A DNA stretch of 64,000 nucleotides from Duganella aquatilis (GTDB lineage: Bacteria > Pseudomonadota > Gammaproteobacteria > Burkholderiales > Burkholderiaceae_D): contig NZ_WKJL01000020.1 of assembly GCF_009674565.1 (NCBI RefSeq), positions 42,515 to 106,514 of the forward strand, given 5' to 3'. Every line of letters starts with the position of its first letter. The first letter of the stretch is position 1. The notes beneath the pieces are model-generated. The model saw only the letters and a list, made by a program, of their open reading frames with translations. It searched no databases and was not told the origin of the DNA. Positions 1 to 8,647 of the stretch are shown piece after piece. The position numbers and the translations under genes were made by a program.

Positions 1-369
1 GCAATTATTCAGGGCGATATTGCCGGCCAAAGCGTAATAAATGCGCTCCTGTGCCTCAAAGGCGATGACCTCGCCCCAGCCGTGCATCGCCTGTGCCCAT
101 TCAATCGTATGGACCCCGATATTTGCACCGCAGTCGATGGCCACGACCCCATTGCCAAAATTCTGCCGCCTGCTCATCAGCAACTGAACGGCGAAGTCAA
201 TTTCCTGGGGATCAAATGCCGACGTGTTCAATAATTGAAATCCAACGCCATATCCGCCGCCACTTTGCGTGATGCGATAATCGTGCCTGTTAACCAGCAT
301 AGAACCGTGGTTTGTGCTTGCTAGTACAAAAGCTATGGGCCGCAAATTTTTCACTTTGGTGCACTCCAT
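1..369 (-). CDS. FkbM family methyltransferase, N-terminal part (cut by window edge)
   Basis: The first 123 codons of a protein whose 3' end lies outside the window. Translation shows a SAM-binding motif I (AIDCGANIGVHTIEWA, about residues 83-98), followed by VIAFEAQE, where the acidic residue after the second strand would bind the SAM ribose. This layout is typical of FkbM-type O-methyltransferases, often found in polysaccharide or natural-product loci. The ATG at 369 begins the reading frame; another ATG at 373 is out of frame. The codons are more AT-rich than those of downstream genes, as often seen in glycan loci. The acceptor substrate cannot be told. The family call is fairly firm; the role is open. 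Confidence 0.75.
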   Translation of the reverse strand, partial: MECTKVKNLRPIAFVLASTNHGSMLVNRHDYRITQSGGGYGVGFQLLNTSAFDPQEIDFAVQLLMSRRQNFGNGVVAIDCGANIGVHTIEWAQAMHGWGEVIAFEAQERIYYALAGNIALNNC

Positions 370-493
370 CCATATTTAGGCTGATTGATCAACCGCGATC
401 ATCACGGCGTTCCTTACTCCGCAGCAATACTATAGCGCCTTCTCCTGCAAGGCAAGTACACTGACCCTATTCAAAAAGGCGGTTGAGGTCAAC

Positions 494-1126
494 ATGCGCT
501 ATATCGATTTCAGTTCGTGGCAAGGGGCGATAACCACGATCGTTGGCTTGGCGGTATTCACCCTGCTGGGCGTGGGCATCCGCCTGCTGATGATGCACTC
601 CATTCAGCAACGCCGCGAACGCATGAATCGCCAGATCAACGAACGGCTGAAAACGCTGATTTCCGCCTACCGCACCCTGGGCGGCTCTTTCACCGGACAA
701 CTGACCGTCGATCCGACCCATCTGCGCGACTTGCGCGCCGCGGGGCAATCTGGCTCTGAGCGCTCGCGCCGCATACGGGATGCAGTCGAGGCCGCCTTGG
801 CGGATATTCTGCTGCTCGGGACTGAAGAACATTGCCGGCTGGCAGGGCAGGCGGCGGCCGATCTGGCAGCGGGCCGCCCCATCCATACGGCGGAACTGGT
901 CATCTCCCTGCGCAGCTTTATCCGCACCGCGCTTGACCTGGTGGCGATACCGGAGGACGTTATTGTTCCGCTGCAGGGGCCGGCCCGGGCGCAAAGCAGC
1001 AGTCGCGGCAAGGATGATGCGGAGAAGAGCGGCAACAAGCAGGCCGGCGGCGGCAACGCTGGCGCCGGCATGGAAATGGTGTTGGCGCCGGGCGGTGGGC
1101 ACAGGGATGTCGACGGGACGGCTTAG
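494..1126 (+). CDS. Hypothetical protein with one N-terminal membrane helix
   Basis: A 210-residue protein of unknown function. Residues about 11-33 form one hydrophobic helix, followed by a basic stretch (RRERMNRQ), so the bulk is probably cytoplasmic. The middle (about 40-150) is rich in Leu, Ala and charged residues and looks helical; the last 40 residues are low-complexity Gly/Ala/Ser and probably disordered. A purine-rich GGTTGAGG lies about 6 nt before the ATG. It stands alone between the divergent methyltransferase and the tRNA-Phe terminator. Base composition is normal for the region, which favours a real gene over the opposite-strand frames. I do not recognise a named family. Confidence 0.7.
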   Translation: MRYIDFSSWQGAITTIVGLAVFTLLGVGIRLLMMHSIQQRRERMNRQINERLKTLISAYRTLGGSFTGQLTVDPTHLRDLRAAGQSGSERSRRIRDAVEAALADILLLGTEEHCRLAGQAAADLAAGRPIHTAELVISLRSFIRTALDLVAIPEDVIVPLQGPARAQSSSRGKDDAEKSGNKQAGGGNAGAGMEMVLAPGGGHRDVDGTA

Positions 1127-1131
1127 ATAGC

Positions 1132-1156
1132 AAAAACGCCACCCGAAGGTGGCGTT
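1132..1156 (-). terminator. Terminator of the first tRNA-Phe
   Basis: Read on the minus strand, a 9-bp stem AACGCCACC / GGTGGCGTT with a TTCG-type loop is followed by a run of T about 10 nt after the tRNA CCA end. It also lies just after the stop of the plus-strand gene, but there it has no T run. Confidence 0.8.
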
Positions 1157-1165
1157 CTGAATTCT

Positions 1166-1241
1166 TGGTGGCCCGGGGCGGAATCGAACCACCGACACAA
1201 GGATTTTCAATCCTCTGCTCTACCAACTGAGCTACCAGGCC
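1166..1241 (-). tRNA. tRNA-Phe (GAA), copy 1
   Basis: A 76-nt cloverleaf on the minus strand. The acceptor stem starts GGCCTGG, the D arm contains GCTCAGTTGGTAGAGC, the anticodon loop is TTGAAAA with anticodon GAA, the T arm carries GGTTCGAATCC, and CCA is encoded. Upstream on the same strand, TTGCCA, an 18-nt spacer and TATAAT (ending about 10 nt before the gene) form a good sigma-70 promoter. A second copy, identical over all 76 nt, lies at 44486-44561. Confidence 0.97.
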
Positions 1242-1363
1242 AAGGGCCGCAATTATAGCGACCGCCGGCCGGGTTTGGCAAGAGCCCGCCTCCATTTTGT
1301 TGACAGCCCCATGGCGGAGGGATTAATTTAGCCAATTAGACAATCTCATCAGACAAGGACGAT

Positions 1364-2764
1364 ATGAAGACGGCGGCTTGGTGGTTGGCGGGTTTGGCGA
1401 TGGCGGGCGCGGCGCAGGGCGCGGAGCTGACGCCGGTGCAAAAGCAGATGCGGTCGATCTACCAGGAGCTGGTGGAGACCAACACCACCAACTCGGTCGG
1501 CTCCTGCACGGTGGCGGCGCAGAAGATGGCCAGGCGGCTGAAAGCCGGCGGCTTCAAGGACAGCGAGCTGCAAATCCTGATTCCTCCCGGCGGTCCGGCC
1601 AAGGGCAACCTGATCGCGCGCCTGAAGGGCGACGGCAGCAAGAAGCCGCTGCTGCTGCTGGCCCACATCGACGTGGTGGAGGCCAAGCGCGAGGACTGGG
1701 AGCGCGATCCGTTCAAGCTGGTCGAAGAAAACGGCATGTTCTACGCGCGCGGCGCGTCCGACGACAAGGCCATGGCGGCGTCCTTCGTCAACAATATGCT
1801 GCTCTATAAAAAAGAGAAGCTGCCGCTGAAGCGCGACATCATCCTGGCGCTGACCTGCGACGAGGAGCTGGTGCCATCCAAGTTTGACGGCGCCGAGTAC
1901 CTGGTCAACCACCACCGGGCACTGATCGACGCCGAAATCGCGCTGAACGAAGGCGGCGGCGGCCTGCTGGACAAGGACGGCAAGCCGGTCCGCCACGGCA
2001 TCCAGGCCGGCGAGAAGATTTACCAGAGCTTCCAGCTGGAGGTGACCAATCCCGGCGGCCACAGTTCGGCGCCGTTCAAGGACAACGCGATCTATCGCCT
2101 GGCCGACGGCCTGTCGCGCCTCGGCCAGTTCTCCTTCCCGTTCAAGCTGTCGCCGGTGACGCGCGCCTACTACGAGCGCATGTCGACGATTGAGAAGGGG
2201 CAGGTGGCCGATGACATGAAGGCCATCCTGCAGGATCCGCCGGATCAGGCGGCGCTGGACCGGCTGTACGCGGTCAGCCCGGTACACAACTCCACCGTGC
2301 GCACCACCTGCGTGGCGACCAAGGTCGATGCCGGTCACGCCGACAATGCGCTGCCGCAGCGCGCCCGCGCCGCGGTCAACTGCCGCATCCTGCCGGGCGA
2401 GCCGATCGCCGAGGTGCAGGCGACCTTGCAGCGCGTGGTGGCCGACGACAAGATCAAGATCACCCGCATCGGCGACGGCGTCGACGGCCCGATGCCGCCC
2501 ATGACGCCGCTGCTGATGAAGGCGGTGGAGGAGATCAGCAACGATATGTGGCCGGGCGTGCCGGTGGTGCCGGCCATGTCCACCGGCGGCACCGACGGCC
2601 GCTTCCTGAACAACGCCGGCATCTGGACCTACGGCATCAGCGGCATGTTCCACGGCCCGGAAGGCAGCGGCGCGCACGGCCTGAATGAGCACATTCGCGT
2701 CAAGTCGCTGTACGACGGCCAGGAATACCTGTACCGCCTCGGCAAGCGCCTGGCGACGGAATAA
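1364..2764 (+). CDS. M20 family metallopeptidase, exported
   Basis: A 466-residue zinc peptidase or deacylase of the M20 (ArgE/DapE/CPG2) family. Residues 1-19 form a signal peptide, so it should act in the periplasm. The di-zinc site is visible: HIDVV (His101, Asp103), the bridging Asp in ASDDK (about 133-134), CDEE (Glu167 as general base, Glu168 as ligand) and a late HGLNEHI region. The insertion with NPGGHSSAP is the dimerisation lid. An AAGGAC Shine-Dalgarno precedes the ATG. The family hydrolyses dipeptides or N-acyl amino acids; the exact substrate is unknown. The stop codon is followed within 3 nt by a 46-bp inverted repeat. Confidence 0.92.
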   Translation: MKTAAWWLAGLAMAGAAQGAELTPVQKQMRSIYQELVETNTTNSVGSCTVAAQKMARRLKAGGFKDSELQILIPPGGPAKGNLIARLKGDGSKKPLLLLAHIDVVEAKREDWERDPFKLVEENGMFYARGASDDKAMAASFVNNMLLYKKEKLPLKRDIILALTCDEELVPSKFDGAEYLVNHHRALIDAEIALNEGGGGLLDKDGKPVRHGIQAGEKIYQSFQLEVTNPGGHSSAPFKDNAIYRLADGLSRLGQFSFPFKLSPVTRAYYERMSTIEKGQVADDMKAILQDPPDQAALDRLYAVSPVHNSTVRTTCVATKVDAGHADNALPQRARAAVNCRILPGEPIAEVQATLQRVVADDKIKITRIGDGVDGPMPPMTPLLMKAVEEISNDMWPGVPVVPAMSTGGTDGRFLNNAGIWTYGISGMFHGPEGSGAHGLNEHIRVKSLYDGQEYLYRLGKRLATE

Positions 2765-2766
2765 AC

Positions 2767-2860
2767 AAACCGGGGTCAGTTCTGCCAATCGCACACGAGC
2801 CCTGCCGTAGCGACCGCTACGGCAGGGCTCGTGTGCGATTGGCAGAACTGACCCCGGTTT
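2767..2860. repeat. Perfect 46-bp inverted repeat (likely bidirectional terminator, REP-like)
   Basis: Bases 2767-2812 are the exact reverse complement of 2815-2860, with only AC between them. The outer ends read AAACCGGGGTCAG and CTGACCCCGGTTT, so each side ends in T on its own strand. The repeat exactly fills the gap between two convergent genes: 2 nt after the M20 TAA and directly abutting the amylase TAA. It must end transcription in both directions. Its GGGGTCAG ends recur in the palindrome at 15536-15565, which suggests a dispersed repeat family. Confidence 0.9.
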
Positions 2861-4150
2861 TTATTCAGGAACGATGATGCGCCAGCGCCACGGCTTCAGT
2901 ACGGCCTGGCCTTCGCCGGCCAGCTTGTACTTCTGCACCTGGCTGGTCGGGTTGACGATCACGCGCAGGTTGTTGGGGCCCTGCTGGCGCTTGAAGGCAA
3001 ACAGCTGTTCGTTGCCGACATCGAGCAGTTGCACCGCGCCGCCCGAGGCGCCGTTCCACAGCGCCGGGTTCTGCTTCTTCAGCGCATTCAGGCCGGCGTA
3101 GAAGCCTTCCAGTTCGTAGTTCTTCCAGTCGATCGGATCCTTTTCGAAGAACTCCAGCTTCTTGTCCAGCCGCGATTCCTGGCCGTTGTAGATCAGCGGG
3201 ATGCCGGGCAGGGTGTAGCTCAGCACCGTCATCGCGCCCCACGCCGGGCCGTACAGATCCTTGTCCGCGCCTTCCCACGAATTGATGTCGTGGTTGTTGG
3301 TGAACTGCAGGCGGTAGGCGTCGCGCGGGAAGGTCTTCGGCGGATTGGTGACGTAGGCGCGCAGTTCGGCGGCGCCGGCTTCGCCCTTGCCGATCTTCTT
3401 CATGATGCCGTTCAGCGGCCAGTCGTAGCTGGCGTCGAAGGCTTTGTCGTGCAGGGCCGGTTCGTTCCATTCGGCCAGCATGAACACCGGCTTGATCTTG
3501 TCCAGCTGCGCGCGCGCCTGGTCCCAGAACGCGGTCGGCACCAGGCCGGCCGCATCGCAGCGGAAGCCGTCGATGCCGGTTTCCTTGACCCAGTAGGCCA
3601 TGGCGTCCGTCATGCCCTTCCACAGCTCCTTGTTGTCGTAATCGAGGCCGACCACGTCGCTCCATTCCTCGGTGCCGCCGGCTTCGTTCTTGAAGGTGAC
3701 GGAGTAGATCTCACCCTTGTCGTTCTTCTTGAACCAGTCCGGGTGCTGCGTCACCCACGGGTTGTCCCACGCCGTGTGGTTGCCCACCCAGTCGATGATC
3801 ACGTGCATGCCCAGCGTGTGCGCCTGCCTGGTCAGCTTGCGCAGGTCGTCGATGCTGCCGTAGTCCGGATTGACGGCGGTGTAGTCCTGCACCGCGTAGT
3901 AGCTGCCCAGCGTGCCCTTGTGGTTCTTCTGGCCGATCGGATGGATCGGCATCAGCCAGACGATGTCCACGCCCATCTGCTTGAGGCGCGGCAGGCTGGC
4001 GGTGACCGCGTTCAGCGTGCCTTCCTTGCTGAACTGGCGCGGATTGACTTCATACACGTTGGAGCTGCGCGACCACGCCGGGTGTTTCGGTTCGGCGTGG
4101 GCGGCGGTGAATAACGTCGCCAGGATCAGCGAGGCGGCAAGCTTTTTCAT
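2861..4150 (-). CDS. Secreted GH13 alpha-amylase family protein
   Basis: A 429-residue glycoside hydrolase of family 13 with a signal peptide (about 1-19). The (beta/alpha)8 barrel motifs are in order: DWVGNH (120-125), GFRCDA with the nucleophile Asp199, MLAEWNEP with acid/base Glu227, and TNNHD with Asp288. A short C-terminal beta domain follows. It is compact and probably hydrolyses maltodextrins or starch in the periplasm or outside the cell. An AAGGGACT Shine-Dalgarno precedes the ATG. The gene lies 8 nt downstream of the S9 peptidase, so the two are probably co-transcribed. The exact linkage specificity cannot be read from the sequence. Confidence 0.93.
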   Translation of the reverse strand: MKKLAASLILATLFTAAHAEPKHPAWSRSSNVYEVNPRQFSKEGTLNAVTASLPRLKQMGVDIVWLMPIHPIGQKNHKGTLGSYYAVQDYTAVNPDYGSIDDLRKLTRQAHTLGMHVIIDWVGNHTAWDNPWVTQHPDWFKKNDKGEIYSVTFKNEAGGTEEWSDVVGLDYDNKELWKGMTDAMAYWVKETGIDGFRCDAAGLVPTAFWDQARAQLDKIKPVFMLAEWNEPALHDKAFDASYDWPLNGIMKKIGKGEAGAAELRAYVTNPPKTFPRDAYRLQFTNNHDINSWEGADKDLYGPAWGAMTVLSYTLPGIPLIYNGQESRLDKKLEFFEKDPIDWKNYELEGFYAGLNALKKQNPALWNGASGGAVQLLDVGNEQLFAFKRQQGPNNLRVIVNPTSQVQKYKLAGEGQAVLKPWRWRIIVPE

Positions 4151-4158
4151 AGAGTCCC

Positions 4159-6528
4159 TTATTTCAGCGTGCGTTCAAACAGTTGGTAGATGCGGCGGTA
4201 TTCGTCGTACCACGATTCAGGATGCACGAAGCCGTGGCGTTCCAGCGGATACGGCGCCAGTTCCCAGTTGTCCTTTTTCAGTTCGATGAAGCGTTGCGCC
4301 ATGCGCACCGAATCCTGGAAGAAGACGTTATCGTCGATCATGCCATGGGCGATCAGCAGATTGCCTTTCAGCTGGTCGGCGTATTCGATCGGCGACGACA
4401 CCTTGTACGCTTCCGGGTCCAGCTCCGGCGTGTTCAGGATGTTGGCGGTGTATTCATGGTTGTAGGTGGTCCAGTCGGTGACGGGACGCAGCGCTGCGCC
4501 GGACTTGAACTGGTCCGGTGCGCGCAGCAGCGCCATGAAGGTCATGAAGCCGCCGTAGCTGCCGCCGTAGATGCCGACGTTCCTGGCATCGCCCTGTTGA
4601 TTGGCGACCATCCAGTTCAGGCCATCGACGTAGTCCTCCAGTTCCGGGTGGCCCATCTGGCGATAGATCGCGGTGCGCCAGTTGCGGCCATAGCCCAGCG
4701 AGGCGCGGTAGTCCATGTCCAGCACGATGTAGCCCTTCTGCACCAGCAGGTTGTGGAACATCTGCTCGCGGAAGTAAACCGGATAGCGCTTGGTTACGTT
4801 CTGCAGGTAGCCGGCGCCGTGCACGAACATCACCACCGGATATTTTTTGCCCGCTTCCAGCGTGGCCGGGCGATACAGCTTGGCCCAGACCGGATCGGCG
4901 CCGTGGGTCGACGGCACCGGCACGATCTGCGGTTCGATCCACTCGCGCGCCTTGTAGTCGGCGCTGCGGGTATCGGTCAGCTGGGTGACCTTGCCGCCGC
5001 TGCTGGACACGGTGCCGATCTGCGTCGGCATGTAGGCGCTGGAGTAGCGCACCAGCAGCTTGTGGCCGTCCGGCGACAGCGAGAAGCCTTCGACGCCGCC
5101 CAGCGAGGTCAGTTCCTTCAGCGCGCCATCCCTGGTGCTGGTCGAGCAGACTTCATAGGTGCCCGGCAGTTTTGGATTGCACATGAAGTAGGCGGTCTGG
5201 CCGTCCGATGACCAGGTGACGTTGGACTCTTCCCATTTGCCCGAGGTCAGCGCGCGCGACTTGCCGTCGGCAGTGCGCAGGTACAGGTGGCCGTAGCCGC
5301 TTTCTTCCGACTCGTACCACAGCGTGCTGTTGTCAGGCTGCCAGCCGAAGTCGTTGCCGCGGTTGTTGACCCAGGCGGTGTCGCTCAGGCGGTGCAGCGG
5401 TTGCAGCTTGGCGGCGGCCAAATCGACAGACGCGATCCAGCGGTCCTTGTTGTCGATGGCCTGCGCCATGACTGCGACCCTGGCGCCGTTGGCGCTCCAG
5501 CGGATCGAGTCTTCGCGTCCTTCGAAGCGCACGGCGCGATTGCCTTTCAGCGCATCGAGTTTCTGTGCGGCGCGCATCGCGGCCAGCGGATCTTCCTTGA
5601 TGCCCGGCAGGTCGTCGAGCGACAGGTCGGTCACCTTGCGCGTCGCCACTTCCACCAGTTTCAGATGGTGTGACAGCGGGCCGGCTTCGCTCACGCGTTT
5701 GCGTTCGTCGTCGGTTTCCTCGTAGCCCGATTCGGTCACGTATTTCGGCAGCTTGCCGACGCGGCGCTTGTCGCCGTCCTTGGCGGCGGTGACCACCAGC
5801 AGGTAACGGCCGTCCGGCGACAGCGAGCTGGTTTCGATGGTGACCTTGTCGCCCAGGTAGATCGGCTGCGGCGCGCGGGTGGCGTCGGCGGCGCGGTCGG
5901 CGTTGCGCTGGTCGCGCGTGTCGTCCTTGTCCTTCTTCAGCTGCGCCAGCGTGGAGATCAGGCGCAGTTGCATGTCGCGGCGGAAGTCGGCGTCCGGCGC
6001 CGCATCAGGATCCTTGGCGGTGCGCAGCAGCGCGACCGGCGACACCAGGCGTTCGCTGCGGCTCCAGCTGAACCAGTCGCTGCCGACGCGGAACTGCACG
6101 TGGTTGCCATCGGCGGCGTATTGCGCGTCGGCGGCCGGCGTGGTGCCGCGCACGATCTGCGTCAGCGCGCCGGTTTTCAGGTCGCGTTCAAACAGGTCGC
6201 CGTTGCGCAGCAGGACGGCGCGCGTGCGTTCGCGGTTGTAGAGCGGATCGGCGCTATCGAGGTTGGCCAGCTGCTTTTCTTCCACGACCTTGGCGGCGGC
6301 GCCATTGATCTGGTAAGTGTCGCGCAGCGCGGAGCCGCTGCGTTTCTGCTTGAAGTACACCTGGCGGCTGTCCCAGCCCCACCATGCCGATTCAACCGGA
6401 TTGCCGATCCAGTCCGGATTGGCCATGGCTTGATCGAGCGTGATGGGCGTTGGTGCGGCGGTGGCGGTATGGGCGGCAGTGGCATGGACCGCGATGGCGG
6501 TCGCCAGGAGTGGCAGTACAAAACGCAT
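4159..6528 (-). CDS. S9 family peptidase (dipeptidyl-peptidase IV-like)
   Basis: A 789-residue exported serine peptidase. A signal peptide (about 1-24) is followed by a beta-propeller region with repeated SPDGRYLL, SANGARVAV and SSDGQTAYF blades, and then an alpha/beta hydrolase domain. The catalytic triad is visible: Ser657 in GGSYGG, Asp732 in HGMIDDN and His765 in ERHGF. Such enzymes remove dipeptides from short peptides in the periplasm. The EESGYGHLY stretch in the propeller resembles the Glu motif that holds the substrate N-terminus in DPP-IV enzymes. It sits upstream of the amylase with an 8-nt gap, suggesting a shared nutrient-scavenging transcript. Confidence 0.92.
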   Translation of the reverse strand: MRFVLPLLATAIAVHATAAHTATAAPTPITLDQAMANPDWIGNPVESAWWGWDSRQVYFKQKRSGSALRDTYQINGAAAKVVEEKQLANLDSADPLYNRERTRAVLLRNGDLFERDLKTGALTQIVRGTTPAADAQYAADGNHVQFRVGSDWFSWSRSERLVSPVALLRTAKDPDAAPDADFRRDMQLRLISTLAQLKKDKDDTRDQRNADRAADATRAPQPIYLGDKVTIETSSLSPDGRYLLVVTAAKDGDKRRVGKLPKYVTESGYEETDDERKRVSEAGPLSHHLKLVEVATRKVTDLSLDDLPGIKEDPLAAMRAAQKLDALKGNRAVRFEGREDSIRWSANGARVAVMAQAIDNKDRWIASVDLAAAKLQPLHRLSDTAWVNNRGNDFGWQPDNSTLWYESEESGYGHLYLRTADGKSRALTSGKWEESNVTWSSDGQTAYFMCNPKLPGTYEVCSTSTRDGALKELTSLGGVEGFSLSPDGHKLLVRYSSAYMPTQIGTVSSSGGKVTQLTDTRSADYKAREWIEPQIVPVPSTHGADPVWAKLYRPATLEAGKKYPVVMFVHGAGYLQNVTKRYPVYFREQMFHNLLVQKGYIVLDMDYRASLGYGRNWRTAIYRQMGHPELEDYVDGLNWMVANQQGDARNVGIYGGSYGGFMTFMALLRAPDQFKSGAALRPVTDWTTYNHEYTANILNTPELDPEAYKVSSPIEYADQLKGNLLIAHGMIDDNVFFQDSVRMAQRFIELKKDNWELAPYPLERHGFVHPESWYDEYRRIYQLFERTLK

Positions 6529-6600
6529 TGATAGTTTCGCTTTGAGGTTGGGTGAACGGGAGCACCGGATTGCAGCGCGTCCCAGATTCTAGCCCATGGA

Positions 6601-8004
6601 TTAGTTGCGGGCTATCTTGTCGGTTTGCCCATGGCCGGCATCGGGGCCGCCACGGCGCGGCGCCAGCCGCAACGCCAGCATCAGGATGGCGCCCGCCGCC
6701 AGATACAGCAGGATCAGGCCGGCCAGCATGGCGGCGCTGTCGCCCCAGGCCAGCATGCGCTCGCTGAGCGCCGGCCCCAGTGCGCCGCCCATCACGCCGA
6801 TGCTGCCCACCAGCGCGATGCCGATGGCGGCGCGGCGGCGGTTCAGCAGGCCGGTGAGGATGGCCACCAGCAGCGGCGCGCCGGCCGCCACGCCCACCGT
6901 TGCCAGCGTCAGTCCGGCCAGCGACCAGGCCAGGCCATTGTCGGCGGCGATGGCCAGTCCCAGGCCACCGGCCGCCAGCACCATGCAGGCGATGAAATGG
7001 CCGCGCCGTTCGCGCCGGCGGTCGGAGTCGTAGCCGATCAAAATCATGCCGATCACGGCGGCCAGGCCGGGCACAAAGGCCAGCAGGCCAGGCTGCGTAT
7101 TGCTGGCCGATCCCCAGCGCTGCATCAGCGTCGGCGACCAGAAGATCAGCGCGTAGCTGGCGGCCATCAGCAGCAGGTTGGCCAGGGCCAGCAAGGCGAT
7201 CGATGGCTGGCGCGCCAAGGCCCAGGCGGTGGCGAAGGGCGAGGGCGGCGCGCTGTCGCTGTCCTCATCTTCGCCGTCGCTGAGCGCCTGTTCGTCGCGC
7301 TCCAGATCCTGCTCCACCATCTGCTGTTCGAACGACGACAGCCAGCGCGCGTCCTGCGGTCCGTCGGCGAGGAAGTACCAGGCGGCGACGCCGATCAACG
7401 CTGCCGGCAGGCCTTGCGTCAGCAGCAGCCATTGCCAGCCCTGCAGGCCGCCCAGTTGGTGCATGCCCTGCAGCGTGAGGTCGCACAGCGGACCGGCCGC
7501 CGCGCCGGCCAGCAGCGCGGCGGCGGCGAAGATGGCGAAGACGTGCGCGCGCCGCGCGGCCGGATACCACCATGTCAGGTACAGAATCACGCCAGGGAAG
7601 AAGCCTGCTTCAAACACGCCAAGCAGGAAGCGGAGCACATAGAACTCCACCTGCTCGCGCACGAAGGCGCCGGCGGCGGTGGTCGCGCCCCAGCACAGCA
7701 TCAGGCGCAGCAAGGTTTTGCGCGCGCCGAGTTGTTCCAGCAGCAGATTGCAGGGCGCCGCGCACAGGCAGTAGGCGAGGAAGAAAAGGGCGGTGCCCCA
7801 GGTGTAGGTCTGGCGGCTGAAATCGAGATCGGCGCCCATCTGCAGCGTGGCGTAGCCGACGTTGACGCGGTCCAGATACGCCACCGCATAGCACAGCATC
7901 AGCAGCGGCAATAGCCGCCAGTTGATCTTGCGGTAGATGGCATCCATGCCGGCGGCGCCGCGCAGATGCAGTATCTTGGCGCCGGTGGCGCGATGGGTCT
8001 GCAT
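6601..8004 (-). CDS. MFS transporter, anion:cation symporter (ACS) type
   Basis: A 467-residue major facilitator with about 12 membrane segments and a charged central loop (DEDEDSDS-like, about residues 230-260). The N-terminal LDRVNVGYA signature and the WWYP motif after helix 4 are typical of the ACS/phthalate-tartrate permease group that imports organic acids. The start was placed at the ATG at 8004 because a promoter (TTGCCT, 17 nt, TAATAT) ends only 7 nt before it and there is no Shine-Dalgarno, which suggests a leaderless mRNA. The alternative is the ATG at 7947. The open frame extends upstream to about 8376, but that overlaps the next gene and is not needed. Confidence 0.85.
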   Translation of the reverse strand: MQTHRATGAKILHLRGAAGMDAIYRKINWRLLPLLMLCYAVAYLDRVNVGYATLQMGADLDFSRQTYTWGTALFFLAYCLCAAPCNLLLEQLGARKTLLRLMLCWGATTAAGAFVREQVEFYVLRFLLGVFEAGFFPGVILYLTWWYPAARRAHVFAIFAAAALLAGAAAGPLCDLTLQGMHQLGGLQGWQWLLLTQGLPAALIGVAAWYFLADGPQDARWLSSFEQQMVEQDLERDEQALSDGEDEDSDSAPPSPFATAWALARQPSIALLALANLLLMAASYALIFWSPTLMQRWGSASNTQPGLLAFVPGLAAVIGMILIGYDSDRRRERRGHFIACMVLAAGGLGLAIAADNGLAWSLAGLTLATVGVAAGAPLLVAILTGLLNRRRAAIGIALVGSIGVMGGALGPALSERMLAWGDSAAMLAGLILLYLAAGAILMLALRLAPRRGGPDAGHGQTDKIARN

Positions 8005-8011
8005 ACTGACG

Positions 8012-8040
8012 ATATTATCCGCACGATATTGCCGAGGCAA
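8012..8040 (-). promoter_or_regulatory. Promoter of the ACS-type MFS gene, leaderless
   Basis: On the minus strand, -35 TTGCCT (8040-8035), a 17-nt spacer and -10 TAATAT (8017-8012). The predicted start of transcription falls on the A of the ATG at 8004. Confidence 0.55.
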
Positions 8041-8095
8041 GCGTTCGCGCACGCAAAACAACAGTGCCTGAATCTGCACCAGTTTGGCGCGTTGA

Positions 8096-8647
8096 TCAGG
8101 CCGTGGCGGCGCCGGTGCGGCGCGGACGCAGTTCCGGCCGGGAGGCCGCATCGTCGTCATCCTGCGCCAGGAATTTGCTGCCGATTTCGAACCACTCTTC
8201 GCTGGAAATGACCTTCTGCGCCAGCGGCAGCAGTTCCTGTTCTTCCTTGTCGAGCCGCTTGAGCAGGTTCTGGCAATACAGGTCGACCGTGCGGCACAGG
8301 AACTTGCCCTGCGACGCGCTGCGGCGCATGGCGCGCCGCAGGCAGCGGTAGACGGCGTTGAGCATGGCGCTGCCACGCTTGCTCAGCGATTCCAGGTCGT
8401 TCATCAACGGCGTGCAATTGGGTTCGGCCGCGCGCACGGCCGGCATCAGGCAGGCCTCCACCTTGCGCTGATGACGCGATTCGGCAAAGCTGATCAGTTC
8501 TTTCAGTTGGGACTCGATGAACACAGGGTCGATTTCCTGTGGCCGGCGCGCGATCGACTGCACGTATTGCAGCAGACGCGAGATGAAATGGCGTTCCTTC
8601 TTTTGCTCGATAGACAGTGTCAACAAGACATAGGTGGCAGTTAGCAT
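8096..8647 (-). CDS. Hemerythrin-like helical protein lacking clear iron ligands
   Basis: A 183-residue, almost entirely helical protein. The segment LDKEEQELLPLAQKVISSEE (about residues 140-160) closely resembles the end of hemerythrin/HHE domains, where HxxxEExxLLP is usual. Most of the histidines that bind iron in the family are not in the expected spots: the position before the EE pair is Asp rather than His. A role as an oxygen or iron sensor is therefore doubtful. The start is ATG 8647, preceded by ACGGGAAA; an upstream in-frame start at 8728 would add 27 residues without a membrane signal. It is a monocistronic unit. Confidence 0.65.
   Translation of the reverse strand: MLTATYVLLTLSIEQKKERHFISRLLQYVQSIARRPQEIDPVFIESQLKELISFAESRHQRKVEACLMPAVRAAEPNCTPLMNDLESLSKRGSAMLNAVYRCLRRAMRRSASQGKFLCRTVDLYCQNLLKRLDKEEQELLPLAQKVISSEEWFEIGSKFLAQDDDDAASRPELRPRRTGAATA

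Noticed and set aside
467..1210. 247-codon minus frame that starts in the first tRNA-Phe
   Set aside because: It begins with tRNA-derived residues and is antisense to the better supported membrane protein.
1166..1241. tRNA-Phe as an integration site for a genomic island
   Set aside because: No integrase, phage gene or direct repeat of the tRNA end was seen near either copy.
1349..2794. 481-codon minus-strand open frame antisense to the M20 gene
   Set aside because: It is a GC-rich shadow of the M20 coding frame, with Arg/His/Gln-rich composition and no motif; the plus frame has signal peptide and zinc site.
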